From Oleispira sp963933055 (GTDB taxonomy: Bacteria; Pseudomonadota; Gammaproteobacteria; Pseudomonadales; Oceanobacteraceae), in contig CAWVSY010000020.1 in assembly GCA_963933055.1 (NCBI GenBank), positions 1 through 58,669 on the forward strand: a stretch of DNA of 58,669 nt, in the 5' to 3' direction. Of this stretch, positions 7,955 to 15,895 are shown in pieces. Under the pieces are notes generated by a model. It was not told the DNA's origin, did no database searches, and saw only the letters and a program-made list of their open reading frames with translations. A program made the position numbers and the translations under genes. Position 1 is the first letter of the stretch, and every line of letters starts with the position of its first letter.

Positions 7955-9796
7955 ATGTCAGCGAATACACAACAATCGCGTTTAAAAGACCTCATCGCCA
8001 AGGGTAAAGAGCAGGGCTACCTGACTCACGCTCAGGTAAACGACCACTTACCCGATGACATCGCGAATCCAGATCAAGTAGAAGACATCATCCGCATGAT
8101 TAACGATATCGGTATTCCGGTATCTGAAGTTGCGCCAGATGCTGATGCTATGTTCGTGGCCGGTAACGATACCGATGAAGCCGCTGCTGAAGAAGCTGCG
8201 GCAGCATTGGCCGCTGTTGATAGCGACATTGGCCGCACAACAGACCCAGTGCGCATGTACATGCGTGAAATGGGCACGGTTGAGCTACTGACCCGCGAAG
8301 GCGAAATCGTTATCGCTAAGCGCATTGAAGAAGGCATCCGTGAAGTGATGTCAGCTCTTGCGTATTATCCTGGTTCTGTCGATACCGTATTAACAGCGTT
8401 CGAAGAAGCTGAAGACGACGTTAACCGTATTGGTGACGTATTCAATGGTTTCATCGATCCATCCGACGAAATTCCAACACCGCCACCTCAAACTCAGCCA
8501 AAAGCTGAAAAAGAAGATTCTGATGATGATTCTGATGATGATTCTGAGGACGATGATAGCGAAGACGACGATGAAGAAACCGGCGGCTTAGACGTAGAAA
8601 TGGTTCAAGGCCGTTTCAAAGAAGTTCGTGTAGCCTACGATGCATTGGTTGCCGTGCTTGAAAAGCATGGTCGCGCTAGCAAAGAAGCCGAAGTGGCTTT
8701 CGCAGAATTAACCGAAGTATTTGCTCCGATTAAACTGACGCCTCGTTATTTTGAAGCGCTGGTAAATAATACTCGTGAATCACAAGAAGCGATTCGTACC
8801 CAAGAACGCGCCATCATGGTTCTACTTACTCGTAAGTGCAAGATGGAACGTAAAGAGTTCATTAAATCTTTTCAGGGTAATGAAACCAGCGAAACATGGG
8901 TTGATGAATTAATCGCAGCGGATAAGCCTTACTCTGAAAAAGTAGCGGTTTATAAGTTCGACATTCAACGCGCTCAGAAAAAGATCAAAACAATTGAAGC
9001 GAATGTGACGCTATCCATTCCTGAAATTAAAGAAGTTAACCGTAAAGTATCCATCGGTGAAGCTCGCGCACGTCGTGCTAAGAAAGAAATGGTTGAAGCT
9101 AACCTACGTCTTGTTATCTCGATTGCGAAAAAGTATACCAACCGTGGCTTACAGTTCTTGGATTTAATTCAAGAAGGTAACATCGGCTTGATGAAAGCCG
9201 TAGATAAGTTCGAATACCGTCGTGGTTATAAGTTCTCGACTTACGCTACATGGTGGATTCGTCAGGCGATTACGCGTTCTATTGCTGACCAAGCACGTAC
9301 CATTCGTATTCCTGTGCACATGATTGAAACGATCAATAAATTGAACCGTATCTCTCGTCAAATGCTACAAGAAATGGGCCGTGAAGCAACGCCAGAAGAA
9401 TTGGCTGAGCGTATGGAAATGCCAGAAGATAAAGTTCGCAAGGTACTTAAAATTGCCAAAGAACCTATCTCAATGGAAACGCCAATCGGTGATGACGAAG
9501 ATTCGCACCTAGGTGACTTCATTGAAGATACCATGTCTGAATCGCCAATCGATACAGCCACTACTGGCGGCTTAATCGATGCAACACGCGACGTACTGTC
9601 CGGCTTAACCGCTCGTGAATCAAAAGTACTTCGTATGCGTTTCGGTATCGATATGAACACAGACCATACTTTGGAAGAAGTAGGTAAGCAGTTCGACGTT
9701 ACTCGTGAGCGTATTCGTCAAATTGAAGCGAAAGCGTTGCGTAAACTACGCCACCCTACTCGCTCTGATCATCTACGCAGCTTCTTAGACGAATAG
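7955..9796 (+). CDS. rpoD: RNA polymerase sigma-70 factor RpoD
   Basis: Primary sigma factor. Region 1.1 is at about 1-80, region 1.2 contains DPVRMYMREMG, regions 2.3-2.4 show KFSTYATWWIRQAITRSIA near residue 422, and region 4.2 ends with a helix-turn-helix (VTRERIRQIEAKALRKL) near 580. The non-conserved region contains an almost pure Asp/Glu/Ser tract (roughly 187-209). A TTG at 7907 is in frame, but the ATG at 7955 gives 613 residues and begins where homologues begin, so it is preferred. Followed by a very strong terminator. Confidence 0.97.
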   Translation: MSANTQQSRLKDLIAKGKEQGYLTHAQVNDHLPDDIANPDQVEDIIRMINDIGIPVSEVAPDADAMFVAGNDTDEAAAEEAAAALAAVDSDIGRTTDPVRMYMREMGTVELLTREGEIVIAKRIEEGIREVMSALAYYPGSVDTVLTAFEEAEDDVNRIGDVFNGFIDPSDEIPTPPPQTQPKAEKEDSDDDSDDDSEDDDSEDDDEETGGLDVEMVQGRFKEVRVAYDALVAVLEKHGRASKEAEVAFAELTEVFAPIKLTPRYFEALVNNTRESQEAIRTQERAIMVLLTRKCKMERKEFIKSFQGNETSETWVDELIAADKPYSEKVAVYKFDIQRAQKKIKTIEANVTLSIPEIKEVNRKVSIGEARARRAKKEMVEANLRLVISIAKKYTNRGLQFLDLIQEGNIGLMKAVDKFEYRRGYKFSTYATWWIRQAITRSIADQARTIRIPVHMIETINKLNRISRQMLQEMGREATPEELAERMEMPEDKVRKVLKIAKEPISMETPIGDDEDSHLGDFIEDTMSESPIDTATTGGLIDATRDVLSGLTARESKVLRMRFGIDMNTDHTLEEVGKQFDVTRERIRQIEAKALRKLRHPTRSDHLRSFLDE

Positions 9797-9858
9797 TCTG
9801 TAAGAATTTCTTAACAGGTGAGTAAATTTCAAATAGTTTAAATTGTTTGAATTTTAAA

Positions 9859-9894
9859 CAAGAAAACCCGGCCTTTGCCGGGTTTTCTTGTTTT
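9859..9894 (+). terminator. Rho-independent terminator of rpoD
   Basis: Perfect 14-bp stem (9859-9872 / 9877-9890), loop CTTT, followed by TTTT. It closes the rpsU-dnaG-rpoD block. Confidence 0.94.
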
Positions 9895-10002
9895 GGCGAC
9901 CGTTTTTATGATTTAAATAAGATGTTTTTCTTTTTTAAATCAAAGGGGTGGCGCTCTTTGTAAAGCATGGTTATAATCGTTTGCGTTATCTAGCGATAAC
10001 AA

Positions 10003-10079
10003 GGGCCCGTAGCTCAGCTGGTTAGAGCATCCGACTCATAATCGGCAGGTCCCCCGTTCAAGTCGGGGCGGGCCCACCA
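10003..10079 (+). tRNA. tRNA with CAU anticodon, most likely tRNA-Ile2 (ileX-like)
   Basis: Cloverleaf of 77 nt with encoded CCA. The acceptor stem is 10003-10009 / 10069-10075, fully paired. The anticodon CAT is at 10037-10039 in the loop CTCATAA, and the T-stem is CCCCG/CGGGG with loop TTCAAGT. The anticodon stem has one U-C mismatch at its outer pair. Ile2 rather than elongator Met is favoured because the CCGACTCATAATCGG arm and the TTCAAGT loop resemble E. coli ileX, and ileX lies just downstream of rpoD in E. coli; that implies lysidine modification of C34 by TilS. A small hairpin (GTTATC/GATAAC, 9985-10000) immediately precedes the 5' end. A TATAAT at 9972-9977 is a plausible -10. Confidence 0.93.
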
Positions 10080-10233
10080 TTTTTTCTCGATCATTCTGTT
10101 TTCTTAATTCGTCTCTATCTAGCTCAATAACTCCACCAAAAAATATTAAATGACTATTTAGATTTCTATCGCTGCAAATTAATATTCCAGATGTATAACT
10201 CACTACTTATCAGAACGCACAGATAACGCTCCC

Positions 10234-11013
10234 ATGCTAAAAAAAATACTCGCACTTACCGCACTAGCGGTATCTTGGAATGCTCACTCTATCTCAAACA
10301 TTGAAGACTCTCGTCCAGGTTTACCCACAGAAGGTTGGAGCGGGCACGTAGAACTTGGTTTTGATGGAAAAACAGGCAACAAAACGGAAGAACATTACAA
10401 CGCGGCAGCGAAAGTCATTAGCCGCCATGGCGATAATATTTACCTGGGTATTTTTGATCGCGCATATGGTACGACAAACGGTGTAACAGATGATGATGAC
10501 AGCTTCATTCACACACGCTGGACACACCTATTAACAACCAAGTGGGCCGCTGAAGGTTTTATTCAGTGGGAAGAAGATGTTTTTGATAATCTCCAGTCTC
10601 GCTCATTAATTGGTAGCAACATGCGCTATATCGTCGCTGAAGATGATAAAGTATTTTCTTTAATTGTTGGTTTAGGTGGCTTTTTAGAGCGTGAAGTCCT
10701 AGATTTGGATACGTACGAAAAGGAAAGTGAACTATGGCGTCTAAACAGCTTTGCCGTTTACAAACACCGTATTAATGATCAAGTAGGCATAAGTGCAACA
10801 TTATATTATCAACCTCAGACCACTGATTTTAGCGATTATCGAGGTTACATGACGTCTTCCCTCTCTGTTAAATTGACCGAGACGTTAGATTTAAAATTAC
10901 AGTATGAAGTGAATATTGATAGTGAGCCTGCAAAGAATTTAGCAGCAACGCCACCCATTGATAATAGTGAAGTAAATACCAGCTATCGAACTTCTTTAGT
11001 ATATCGATTTTAG
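10234..11013 (+). CDS. DUF481 family outer-membrane protein
   Basis: 259 residues with an N-terminal signal peptide (MLKKILALTALAVSWNAHS) and a run of alternating beta-strands ending in SLVYRF with a terminal Phe, as expected of an outer-membrane barrel. Motifs such as GWSGHVELGFDGKTGNK and FIQWEEDVFDNLQSRSLIG fit DUF481 (YdiY-type, sometimes called salt-induced outer-membrane protein). Stands alone between the tRNA and the convergent EF-hand/ECF operon. Function unknown. Confidence 0.75.
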   Translation: MLKKILALTALAVSWNAHSISNIEDSRPGLPTEGWSGHVELGFDGKTGNKTEEHYNAAAKVISRHGDNIYLGIFDRAYGTTNGVTDDDDSFIHTRWTHLLTTKWAAEGFIQWEEDVFDNLQSRSLIGSNMRYIVAEDDKVFSLIVGLGGFLEREVLDLDTYEKESELWRLNSFAVYKHRINDQVGISATLYYQPQTTDFSDYRGYMTSSLSVKLTETLDLKLQYEVNIDSEPAKNLAATPPIDNSEVNTSYRTSLVYRF

Positions 11014-11078
11014 TCGATCCATCTATTGAAGTGCTGTGGAGTAGGCTTTGATTTTCACCGACTAAATAATGCCTTAGT

Positions 11079-11534
11079 TTATTTTCTAGCGCCTCTTTTC
11101 ATCATTAATCGCGCTAATTGCTTGCGTTCTTTTGGTGATAGATATTGAGCCACATCGGCCATTAATTCCATATGCCTATTGACGTGTAGCTGATGCATAT
11201 TATTCAGTGCTATTACAGCTTGCTGATAGGCTAATTTATCAAATGGCTCGCTCTCAAACGTCTGTATGATATTTTTTCTGGCCGCTCTCATATTTATTTT
11301 TTCTTCGTATTTTAACGCTTTTAATTTTAAATATTTTTCTTCAAAATCTTCTTTTTTATTTTGCGGCAATACTTCAAGAATGCGAGCTAAGCGTTTATCT
11401 TCATGAACAGAGGAATGATTTCTTTCATTAGGGTATTTCGATATCCCCGCCATCATATTGCCTATTATCGCCCCCAATAATAAGACATTTAACAAAACGG
11501 ATATCGAGATAAATATTTTCATTTTTTTATTCAT
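11079..11534 (-). CDS. Periplasmic Spy/CpxP-like or metal-sensor-like protein
   Basis: 151 residues with one N-terminal hydrophobic anchor (IFISISVLLNVLLLGAIIGNMMAG) followed by a highly charged helical domain ending RHMELMADVAQYLSPKERKQLARLM, the look of Spy/CpxP/CnrR-type periplasmic heavy-metal-sensor proteins. I start it at 11534, where an ATG follows GAGG by about 9 nt; a longer in-frame start at 11561 would overlap the preceding gene more. It overlaps the anti-sigma-like gene by 8 bases, making it the last gene of the ECF operon. No His- or Cys-rich metal motif is evident, so metal sensing is only a family-based guess. Confidence 0.6.
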   Translation of the reverse strand: MNKKMKIFISISVLLNVLLLGAIIGNMMAGISKYPNERNHSSVHEDKRLARILEVLPQNKKEDFEEKYLKLKALKYEEKINMRAARKNIIQTFESEPFDKLAYQQAVIALNNMHQLHVNRHMELMADVAQYLSPKERKQLARLMMKRGARK

Positions 11535-11859
11535 AATAATTAACCTCAGCAATAAAGACACTGCTTAGATCTTCTTCCGTAGACGCGATTTGAATCGGGT
11601 TAATATTCATATCCAACTCAGTATTTTGCCAACCCAATAGCACGCCCAATAACATACTGCAGGCCAGTACATAGACAGGCTTAGGAATAATCAGGGCTCG
11701 CAATATTTGTTTAAACAAAGAGTCATCATGACTCTCTAGGCTTACGGTTACTGGTACGGTAGCCGCTTGGGCAATAATACGCTCTGCCAAATTAGGATTT
11801 GGAGGTATGGGTATGACAGTCTTTAATAATTGATCAAGATGTTCATCACTTATGGTCAT
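11527..11859 (-). CDS. Putative anti-sigma factor, single-pass membrane protein
   Basis: 110 residues. The acidic N-terminal half (ISDEHLDQLLKTV, then NLAERIIAQA) is followed by one transmembrane helix (about residues 57-76) and a short acidic tail. It lacks the HxxxCxxC zinc motif of classical ZAS anti-sigmas. The call rests on position: its start overlaps the ECF sigma gene by 14 bases (11846-11859) and its end overlaps the next gene. It could alternatively be an accessory membrane protein of the same stress response. Confidence 0.5.
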   Translation of the reverse strand: MTISDEHLDQLLKTVIPIPPNPNLAERIIAQAATVPVTVSLESHDDSLFKQILRALIIPKPVYVLACSMLLGVLLGWQNTELDMNINPIQIASTEEDLSSVFIAEVNYYE

Positions 11860-12424
11860 GTTTACCCTCCTCTGCGCGATTGAAATAAGCTTTTAGCGTC
11901 GCTTTTCCTCTCATAATTAAAGACTGTAATGCCTTTAAGCGAATCCCCATAATATCGGCCGCTTCGCTATTCGTTAGCCCTTCATAAAAACATAAATTAA
12001 GTGCTATGCGTTGCCTTTCCGGTAACTCTTTAAGCGCTGTTTCAATATCAGACAATTGCTGAGAAGATTCATCATTCTCAACGACTAACTCATGACCTTG
12101 AATATCTTTTTCGTCAACCAATGATGTTTCTTGCGACGACTTTTTTTTATTCAAGTCATAGCACGCATTAACAATAAGACGATAAAACCAGGTGGTAAAC
12201 TTACCACCACGCTTGCTCTGCCATAACATGGGTTTATGCCATAACTTCAGAAATGAATCTTGAACTATATCTTCAGCATCAGACCGATTAAATAACGTAC
12301 GGTAAGATAGCGCATAAAAACGATCACTATGCCTTGCCACCAGTTCGGAAAATGCTGGATGGTTATGCTCTTGTATCAATACCATAAGCTCCTCATCGGT
12401 CTTCTGCTGTAGACTGTTCATCAA
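11846..12424 (-). CDS. ECF-type RNA polymerase sigma factor
   Basis: 192 residues. Region 2 contains SDAEDIVQDSFLKLWHK and the RGGKFTTWFYRLIVNAC segment that contacts the -10 element; region 4 has LPERQRIALNLCFYEGLTNSEAADIMGIRLKALQSLIMRGKATL with a clear helix-turn-helix. A charged linker of about 35 residues joins them. The second Met at 12421 is an alternative start. Gene order EF-hand, sigma, anti-sigma-like, Spy-like with 36 bp, -14 bp and -8 bp spacing suggests one operon that the sigma factor probably autoregulates; the target promoter is not identified. Confidence 0.9.
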   Translation of the reverse strand: MMNSLQQKTDEELMVLIQEHNHPAFSELVARHSDRFYALSYRTLFNRSDAEDIVQDSFLKLWHKPMLWQSKRGGKFTTWFYRLIVNACYDLNKKKSSQETSLVDEKDIQGHELVVENDESSQQLSDIETALKELPERQRIALNLCFYEGLTNSEAADIMGIRLKALQSLIMRGKATLKAYFNRAEEGKHDHK

Positions 12425-12460
12425 GGTACCTATTTTAAAGCGTACTCTGTAAGATAGTGA

Positions 12461-12787
12461 TCATTCATTATCAGAATCTTTTGAATACCCTTTGCCATCT
12501 TTACGCTCTTTGCGATCTTTACGGTTTTTATATTTGCTACTCATTTCTTCTTGGCTAATAAAGCCATCACCATCGATATCCATGACCATAAAGTGCTTCT
12601 CATGGAAATTTTTCATTTCCTCCTTAGACAATTTGCCATCATTATTTTCATCGATCATGGCAAACTTTTTAGCACCGTGTTTTTTATGAGCCCCCTTTTT
12701 ATGATTGTTATTATCACAATCTGCATAAGCAGCGGCTGATAGAACAGAAGTCGCTAAGATAAGAGCTGTAGCTATACGTTTTTTCAT
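12461..12787 (-). CDS. Exported EF-hand calcium-binding protein
   Basis: 108 residues with a signal peptide (MKKRIATALILATSVLSAAAYA) and two canonical EF-hand loops, DENNDGKLSKEE and DIDGDGFISQEE, each with Asp/Asn at positions 1, 3, 5 and Glu at 12. The flanks are Lys/His-rich (HKKGAHKKHGAKK, KNRKDRKERKDGK). It lies 36 bp upstream of the ECF sigma gene and reads the same way. A role as periplasmic Ca2+ binder or signal input for the sigma system is inferred from context only. Confidence 0.82.
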   Translation of the reverse strand: MKKRIATALILATSVLSAAAYADCDNNNHKKGAHKKHGAKKFAMIDENNDGKLSKEEMKNFHEKHFMVMDIDGDGFISQEEMSSKYKNRKDRKERKDGKGYSKDSDNE

Positions 12788-12796
12788 TGGTAATAC

Positions 12797-12836
12797 CTAG
12801 TTGTTAAATCTAGTTGTTAAATCTAGTTGTTAAAAT
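12797..12836. repeat. 13-bp tandem repeat, three copies, upstream of the EF-hand gene
   Basis: Three head-to-tail copies of CTAGTTGTTAAAT (third copy with one extra A) followed by CTAG, directly in the 5' leader of the EF-hand gene, starting 10 bases before its ATG. The rest of the gap up to 13028 is AT-rich, with one inverted repeat (12979-12985 / 13000-13006) that might end the TIGR02647 transcript. Confidence 0.85.
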
Positions 12837-13028
12837 CTAGAACAATACTCAATTAAAGTATCTACTACTTTATACGAGCGAAAATAGAAAAGTCTTCGCG
12901 GGTATTAAAAATAATTATTTTGTAAGGTATTTTTTAGCGGGCTGGATGAAGAATAATGATAGAAAAGAGGGGTACAAATAGGAGCATAATCGAAATCAAG
13001 CTCCTACCTGCCTTAAAGCAAATATCAA

Positions 13029-13271
13029 TTACGTCATTTTTACTTCCAAAGCGGCAATTAATGCATGAGCTTTTTCAGCAACTTCAACACCACGGTCAGT
13101 CAAGTAACCACCATCAATTTGAGAAATCATGCCCTTGCTGTGCAAACGTTCTGCCGCTTCAACCAATGAAATCTCAGCATCGTGATGTACTTTAATGCCT
13201 TCTTGCATAGAACGTAGACTAAATTTCACAAGTAGATTCAATTCATCTACAACGTTGTCGTGATATGGCAT
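13029..13271 (-). CDS. TIGR02647 family protein
   Basis: 80 residues, soluble and helical. The pattern DELNLLVKFSLRSMQEGIKVHHDAE, then EAAERLHSKGMISQIDGGYLTDRGVEVAEKA, fits the conserved TIGR02647 family seen in pseudomonads and relatives, which has a winged-helix-like layout. No function is known. Separate transcription unit: an upstream terminator for the next gene lies between them. Confidence 0.75.
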   Translation of the reverse strand: MPYHDNVVDELNLLVKFSLRSMQEGIKVHHDAEISLVEAAERLHSKGMISQIDGGYLTDRGVEVAEKAHALIAALEVKMT

Positions 13272-13330
13272 ATTGATTCCTATGAGCTTTATTGTTTCTC
13301 CAGATTACTCCTGCAATTTCTTGTGTCAAG

Positions 13331-13367
13331 ACACAAAAAAGGCCCAATTATCAATTAATTGGACCTT
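13331..13367 (-). terminator. Rho-independent terminator of the PI-PLC-like gene
   Basis: On the minus strand, a 12-bp stem (13367-13356 with 13350-13339, one G-T pair) followed by T6. A second tiny hairpin (TTGTGTC/GACACAA, 13321-13336) lies just beyond. Confidence 0.8.
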
Positions 13368-13423
13368 CTTACGATTATGACAACCTAGATCAAGATTATC
13401 CGCTCAGAACAGACATCAAAACG

Positions 13424-14656
13424 CTAGTGGGCGACCCAGTGTCCTTCACTATGACGATCAGAAGCATTCAGCCATACATTAGCAATTCCTCCTTTAACCG
13501 CTTTTAAAGCTTCATTATCTTGGCTATTGGTTGGCACTGAAAATTCATAGCTTGCACCTAATAAATCACAGGCAGCTGGCGCCAATAACCACGTTGCCAT
13601 CGTACGGCTAATAGCCCAACGACCATCATTTGCTTTACAAGCAACATGTTTGATACCCGCGCAATGGGCATCATCCCAGCGACCGTTGCCTTTTTGCACA
13701 GCACAGTCTTGGTTATTAGCGTAGTTATTTGGTTCATTAACATCCCAAGACCAAATACCTGCGGCTACACGACCATCGTTATGCGTTAGATTATCAAGAT
13801 TAATAATATTGCCACCATCCTTAAATACCGTTCTTACATCTTCGGCTTCAATTTTATTCACCGAGCCTCCAGTAAAGAAGGCGCCAATCGCACCAACAGA
13901 GGTTCGATCTTCCCAAATACGATTAATATTACCCAACCCTGTAAAGGCTAATTGCGCCATCGATGTATTTGAAGAGCAGCCGCCATCCTTCCATAATACA
14001 ATCTGTTTCCCCGCTGCGCGTACCTGCCTTTTGGTTAGGCTATTGGGTATATTCGAGCAGCCGTTACTCGAATAAATTTTACCGCTGAGCTTATGATTCA
14101 AAGCCGTTAATAATTCTTGATGACGACCATCGGTATGGTCTTCCACGTAAAGAATAATCACCTCTTCTGGGTTTTCATTAAGGAATCGAGCAACTTCAGC
14201 AAGGCCATCGCTCACAAAGCGGTCAGTCAAGCTGCAACCTAGATGCAAGTCTCCTACAGAAGATCCAATGCCTGAGTGGCATAGCAATAAGCCAGGACCC
14301 CAGGTCCAGACATTCCCGTGGGTTTGTGCCGTCCAATGCGCATCCAACTCAATGAAACGAGCACCGATTCGTAGCTGGTCATAAATAGAATGCTTTTGCT
14401 GCGGATCGATATAGCGCGCAATATTTTGATACACCTTCGAGTTGTAACTGTTATGCGAGCCCAAGATATTGTTATCAATCAATGGCGAATTTTCATCGAG
14501 GCGGCGTTGATGAGCCAGAGCCTTACCTGCCCAGCTATTTTGAAAGTCAGCAATCGGATCTGCGGGAGGTTTAGCACTCATCGCAGAGACCCCCATTGTC
14601 ATGGTTAGCCCTAGTGCTAACGTCATAACTGAAGATAGCGGTTTTATTATATTCAT
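13424..14656 (-). CDS. Secreted PI-PLC-like phosphodiesterase with C-type-lectin-like C-terminus
   Basis: 410 residues with a signal peptide (about 1-26). Residues 60-290 form a PI-PLC X-like TIM barrel: LGSHNSYN has the first catalytic His (68), LCHSGIG the second (127), with FIELDAHW and VIILYVEDH as barrel strands. The C-terminal 110 residues carry C-type-lectin-fold hallmarks: WSWDVNEPNN (EPN 308-310), GRWDDAHC (WDD 327-329), Cys 318, 332 and 340, then CDLLGASYEFSVPTNSQDNEAL and VWLNASDRHSEGHW. The lectin parts appear in the order C-terminal half then N-terminal half. Substrate unknown; a phospholipid or glycolipid head group is plausible. Monocistronic, with its own terminator. Confidence 0.75.
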   Translation of the reverse strand: MNIIKPLSSVMTLALGLTMTMGVSAMSAKPPADPIADFQNSWAGKALAHQRRLDENSPLIDNNILGSHNSYNSKVYQNIARYIDPQQKHSIYDQLRIGARFIELDAHWTAQTHGNVWTWGPGLLLCHSGIGSSVGDLHLGCSLTDRFVSDGLAEVARFLNENPEEVIILYVEDHTDGRHQELLTALNHKLSGKIYSSNGCSNIPNSLTKRQVRAAGKQIVLWKDGGCSSNTSMAQLAFTGLGNINRIWEDRTSVGAIGAFFTGGSVNKIEAEDVRTVFKDGGNIINLDNLTHNDGRVAAGIWSWDVNEPNNYANNQDCAVQKGNGRWDDAHCAGIKHVACKANDGRWAISRTMATWLLAPAACDLLGASYEFSVPTNSQDNEALKAVKGGIANVWLNASDRHSEGHWVAH

Positions 14657-14764
14657 GTTTCACCTTTGAGGATCTTTGACGGATTTTATTATTTTTTAAG
14701 CCCAGATTAGACCTACGCCTAACGTGGTACTTAAGTTTTACATTAAATACAATAAAGACCAGTA

Positions 14765-14774
14765 TTTGATCAAA
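14765..14774. promoter_or_regulatory. Palindrome between divergent PI-PLC-like and SnoaL-like genes
   Basis: TTTGATCAAA, extendable to an imperfect 20-bp dyad (14760-14779), in the 272-base divergent region 14657-14928. It could be an operator. I find no convincing -35/-10 pair, and the remainder of the region is AT-rich with nothing else recognisable. Confidence 0.25.
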
Positions 14775-14928
14775 CATTGGCCTGTTTTGATGAAATGCTG
14801 ACTTGGTAGGAATAATAAACAGGGATAATAAATGCAATAGACATCTTGACGATGTAAAGATAAGCCGATAGTTTAATGACTAATGCAATGATTACTGACT
14901 TACTCATTATAAAAATAAGAGAGCCCAG

Positions 14929-15324
14929 ATGAGCCAAACAAATCGAGAAAAGTGGCACCAAGTCGTTGCCCATAAAGACATGAAGTTACTTAGAGAAATC
15001 TTGGATGACAATGTCGAATTTCACTCTCCGACGGTTTGGCAGCCAAAAGTCGGTCGAGACATTACCCAGTATATTTTAAACATGGTGATTGATATTTTTC
15101 AGGATTTCGAATATCAAAGAGAGTGGATTAACGATAACAATTTTGCTCTTGAATTCAGTGCCCGTGTCGATGATAAAGCCATAAAAGGGATTGATTTAAT
15201 TCGCTGGAATGATGAAGGCAAAATTGTACATTTTGAGGTTATGCTGCGTCCAATGAATGGTTTGCAGCTGATGTTCGATAAAATGACTCAGCACTTACAA
15301 GACGCTGGATTTCTAGCAAAATAA
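14929..15324 (+). CDS. SnoaL-like / NTF2-like protein
   Basis: 131 residues, single domain. The pattern EKWHQVVAHKDMKLLREILDDNVEFHSPTVWQPKVGRDI followed by beta-strands ending FEVMLRPMNGLQLMFDKM is that of the NTF2-like cone fold (SnoaL subfamily), which includes small isomerases, hydrolases and ligand-binding proteins. No catalytic assignment is possible from sequence. Divergent from the PI-PLC-like gene and 70 bp ahead of moaE. Confidence 0.75.
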   Translation: MSQTNREKWHQVVAHKDMKLLREILDDNVEFHSPTVWQPKVGRDITQYILNMVIDIFQDFEYQREWINDNNFALEFSARVDDKAIKGIDLIRWNDEGKIVHFEVMLRPMNGLQLMFDKMTQHLQDAGFLAK

Positions 15325-15394
15325 GAAAAATCGAGTTGAACAGAAATCAATAGCATTCCATACTGCTACGAAAGAACTAAGCAGTAGATACCCT

Positions 15395-15868
15395 ATGATT
15401 TCTGTTCAAAGCGAAGATTTTGATTTCTCTCACGAGTATCAAACATTACGTCAACGTAGCCTACAAAGTGGCGCTATCGTTATGTTTGTTGGATTAGTAA
15501 GAGACTTCAGCGAGAATACAGAGGTCAGCAGCATGACCTTAGAACACTATCCTGGCATGACAGAAAATGTTTTAACGGATATTGCTAACCAAGCCCAACA
15601 ACGATGGCCTTTAGATGGCGTACGTATTATTCACCGTATTGGCGAATTACATGCAACAGATCAGATTGTTTTAGTTGGGGTCAGCAGTGCGCATCGCATT
15701 GCGGCTTATGAAGCATCACAATTCATTATGGATATTTTAAAAACTGAAGCGCCGTTTTGGAAAAAAGAAAGTACAAAAACACAGCAAGGCGAAGCGGGAG
15801 AACGCTGGGTAGATGCCAAAAACAGCGACTCACAACAAGCCGCTGATTGGATGCAGGCTAGCAAATAG
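15395..15868 (+). CDS. moaE: Molybdopterin synthase catalytic subunit
   Basis: Large subunit of molybdopterin synthase, which inserts two sulfurs from MoaD thiocarboxylate into cPMP. The sequence shows GAIVMFVGLVRDFS, LEHYPGM, VRIIHRIGEL, and VSSAHRIAAYEA with the active-site lysines in LKTEAPFWKKE (K116 and K123). 157 residues is normal. moaD, moaC and moaA are not adjacent, so the rest of the pathway must be elsewhere. Its presence beside a molybdenum hydroxylase operon (16.8-21.3 kb) is functionally consistent. Confidence 0.95.
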   Translation: MISVQSEDFDFSHEYQTLRQRSLQSGAIVMFVGLVRDFSENTEVSSMTLEHYPGMTENVLTDIANQAQQRWPLDGVRIIHRIGELHATDQIVLVGVSSAHRIAAYEASQFIMDILKTEAPFWKKESTKTQQGEAGERWVDAKNSDSQQAADWMQASK

Positions 15869-15895
15869 CCTGTTTCCATTTACACAGATATTAGT

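Noticed and set aside
8513..8580. Asp/Glu/Ser repeat in rpoD as a frameshift or expansion artefact
   Set aside because: The frame is intact and acidic non-conserved regions are normal in RpoD.
14770..14904. Short hydrophobic minus-strand ORF between the PI-PLC-like and SnoaL-like genes
   Set aside because: No ribosome-binding site, sits in a divergent promoter region, and AT-rich DNA easily gives hydrophobic translations.
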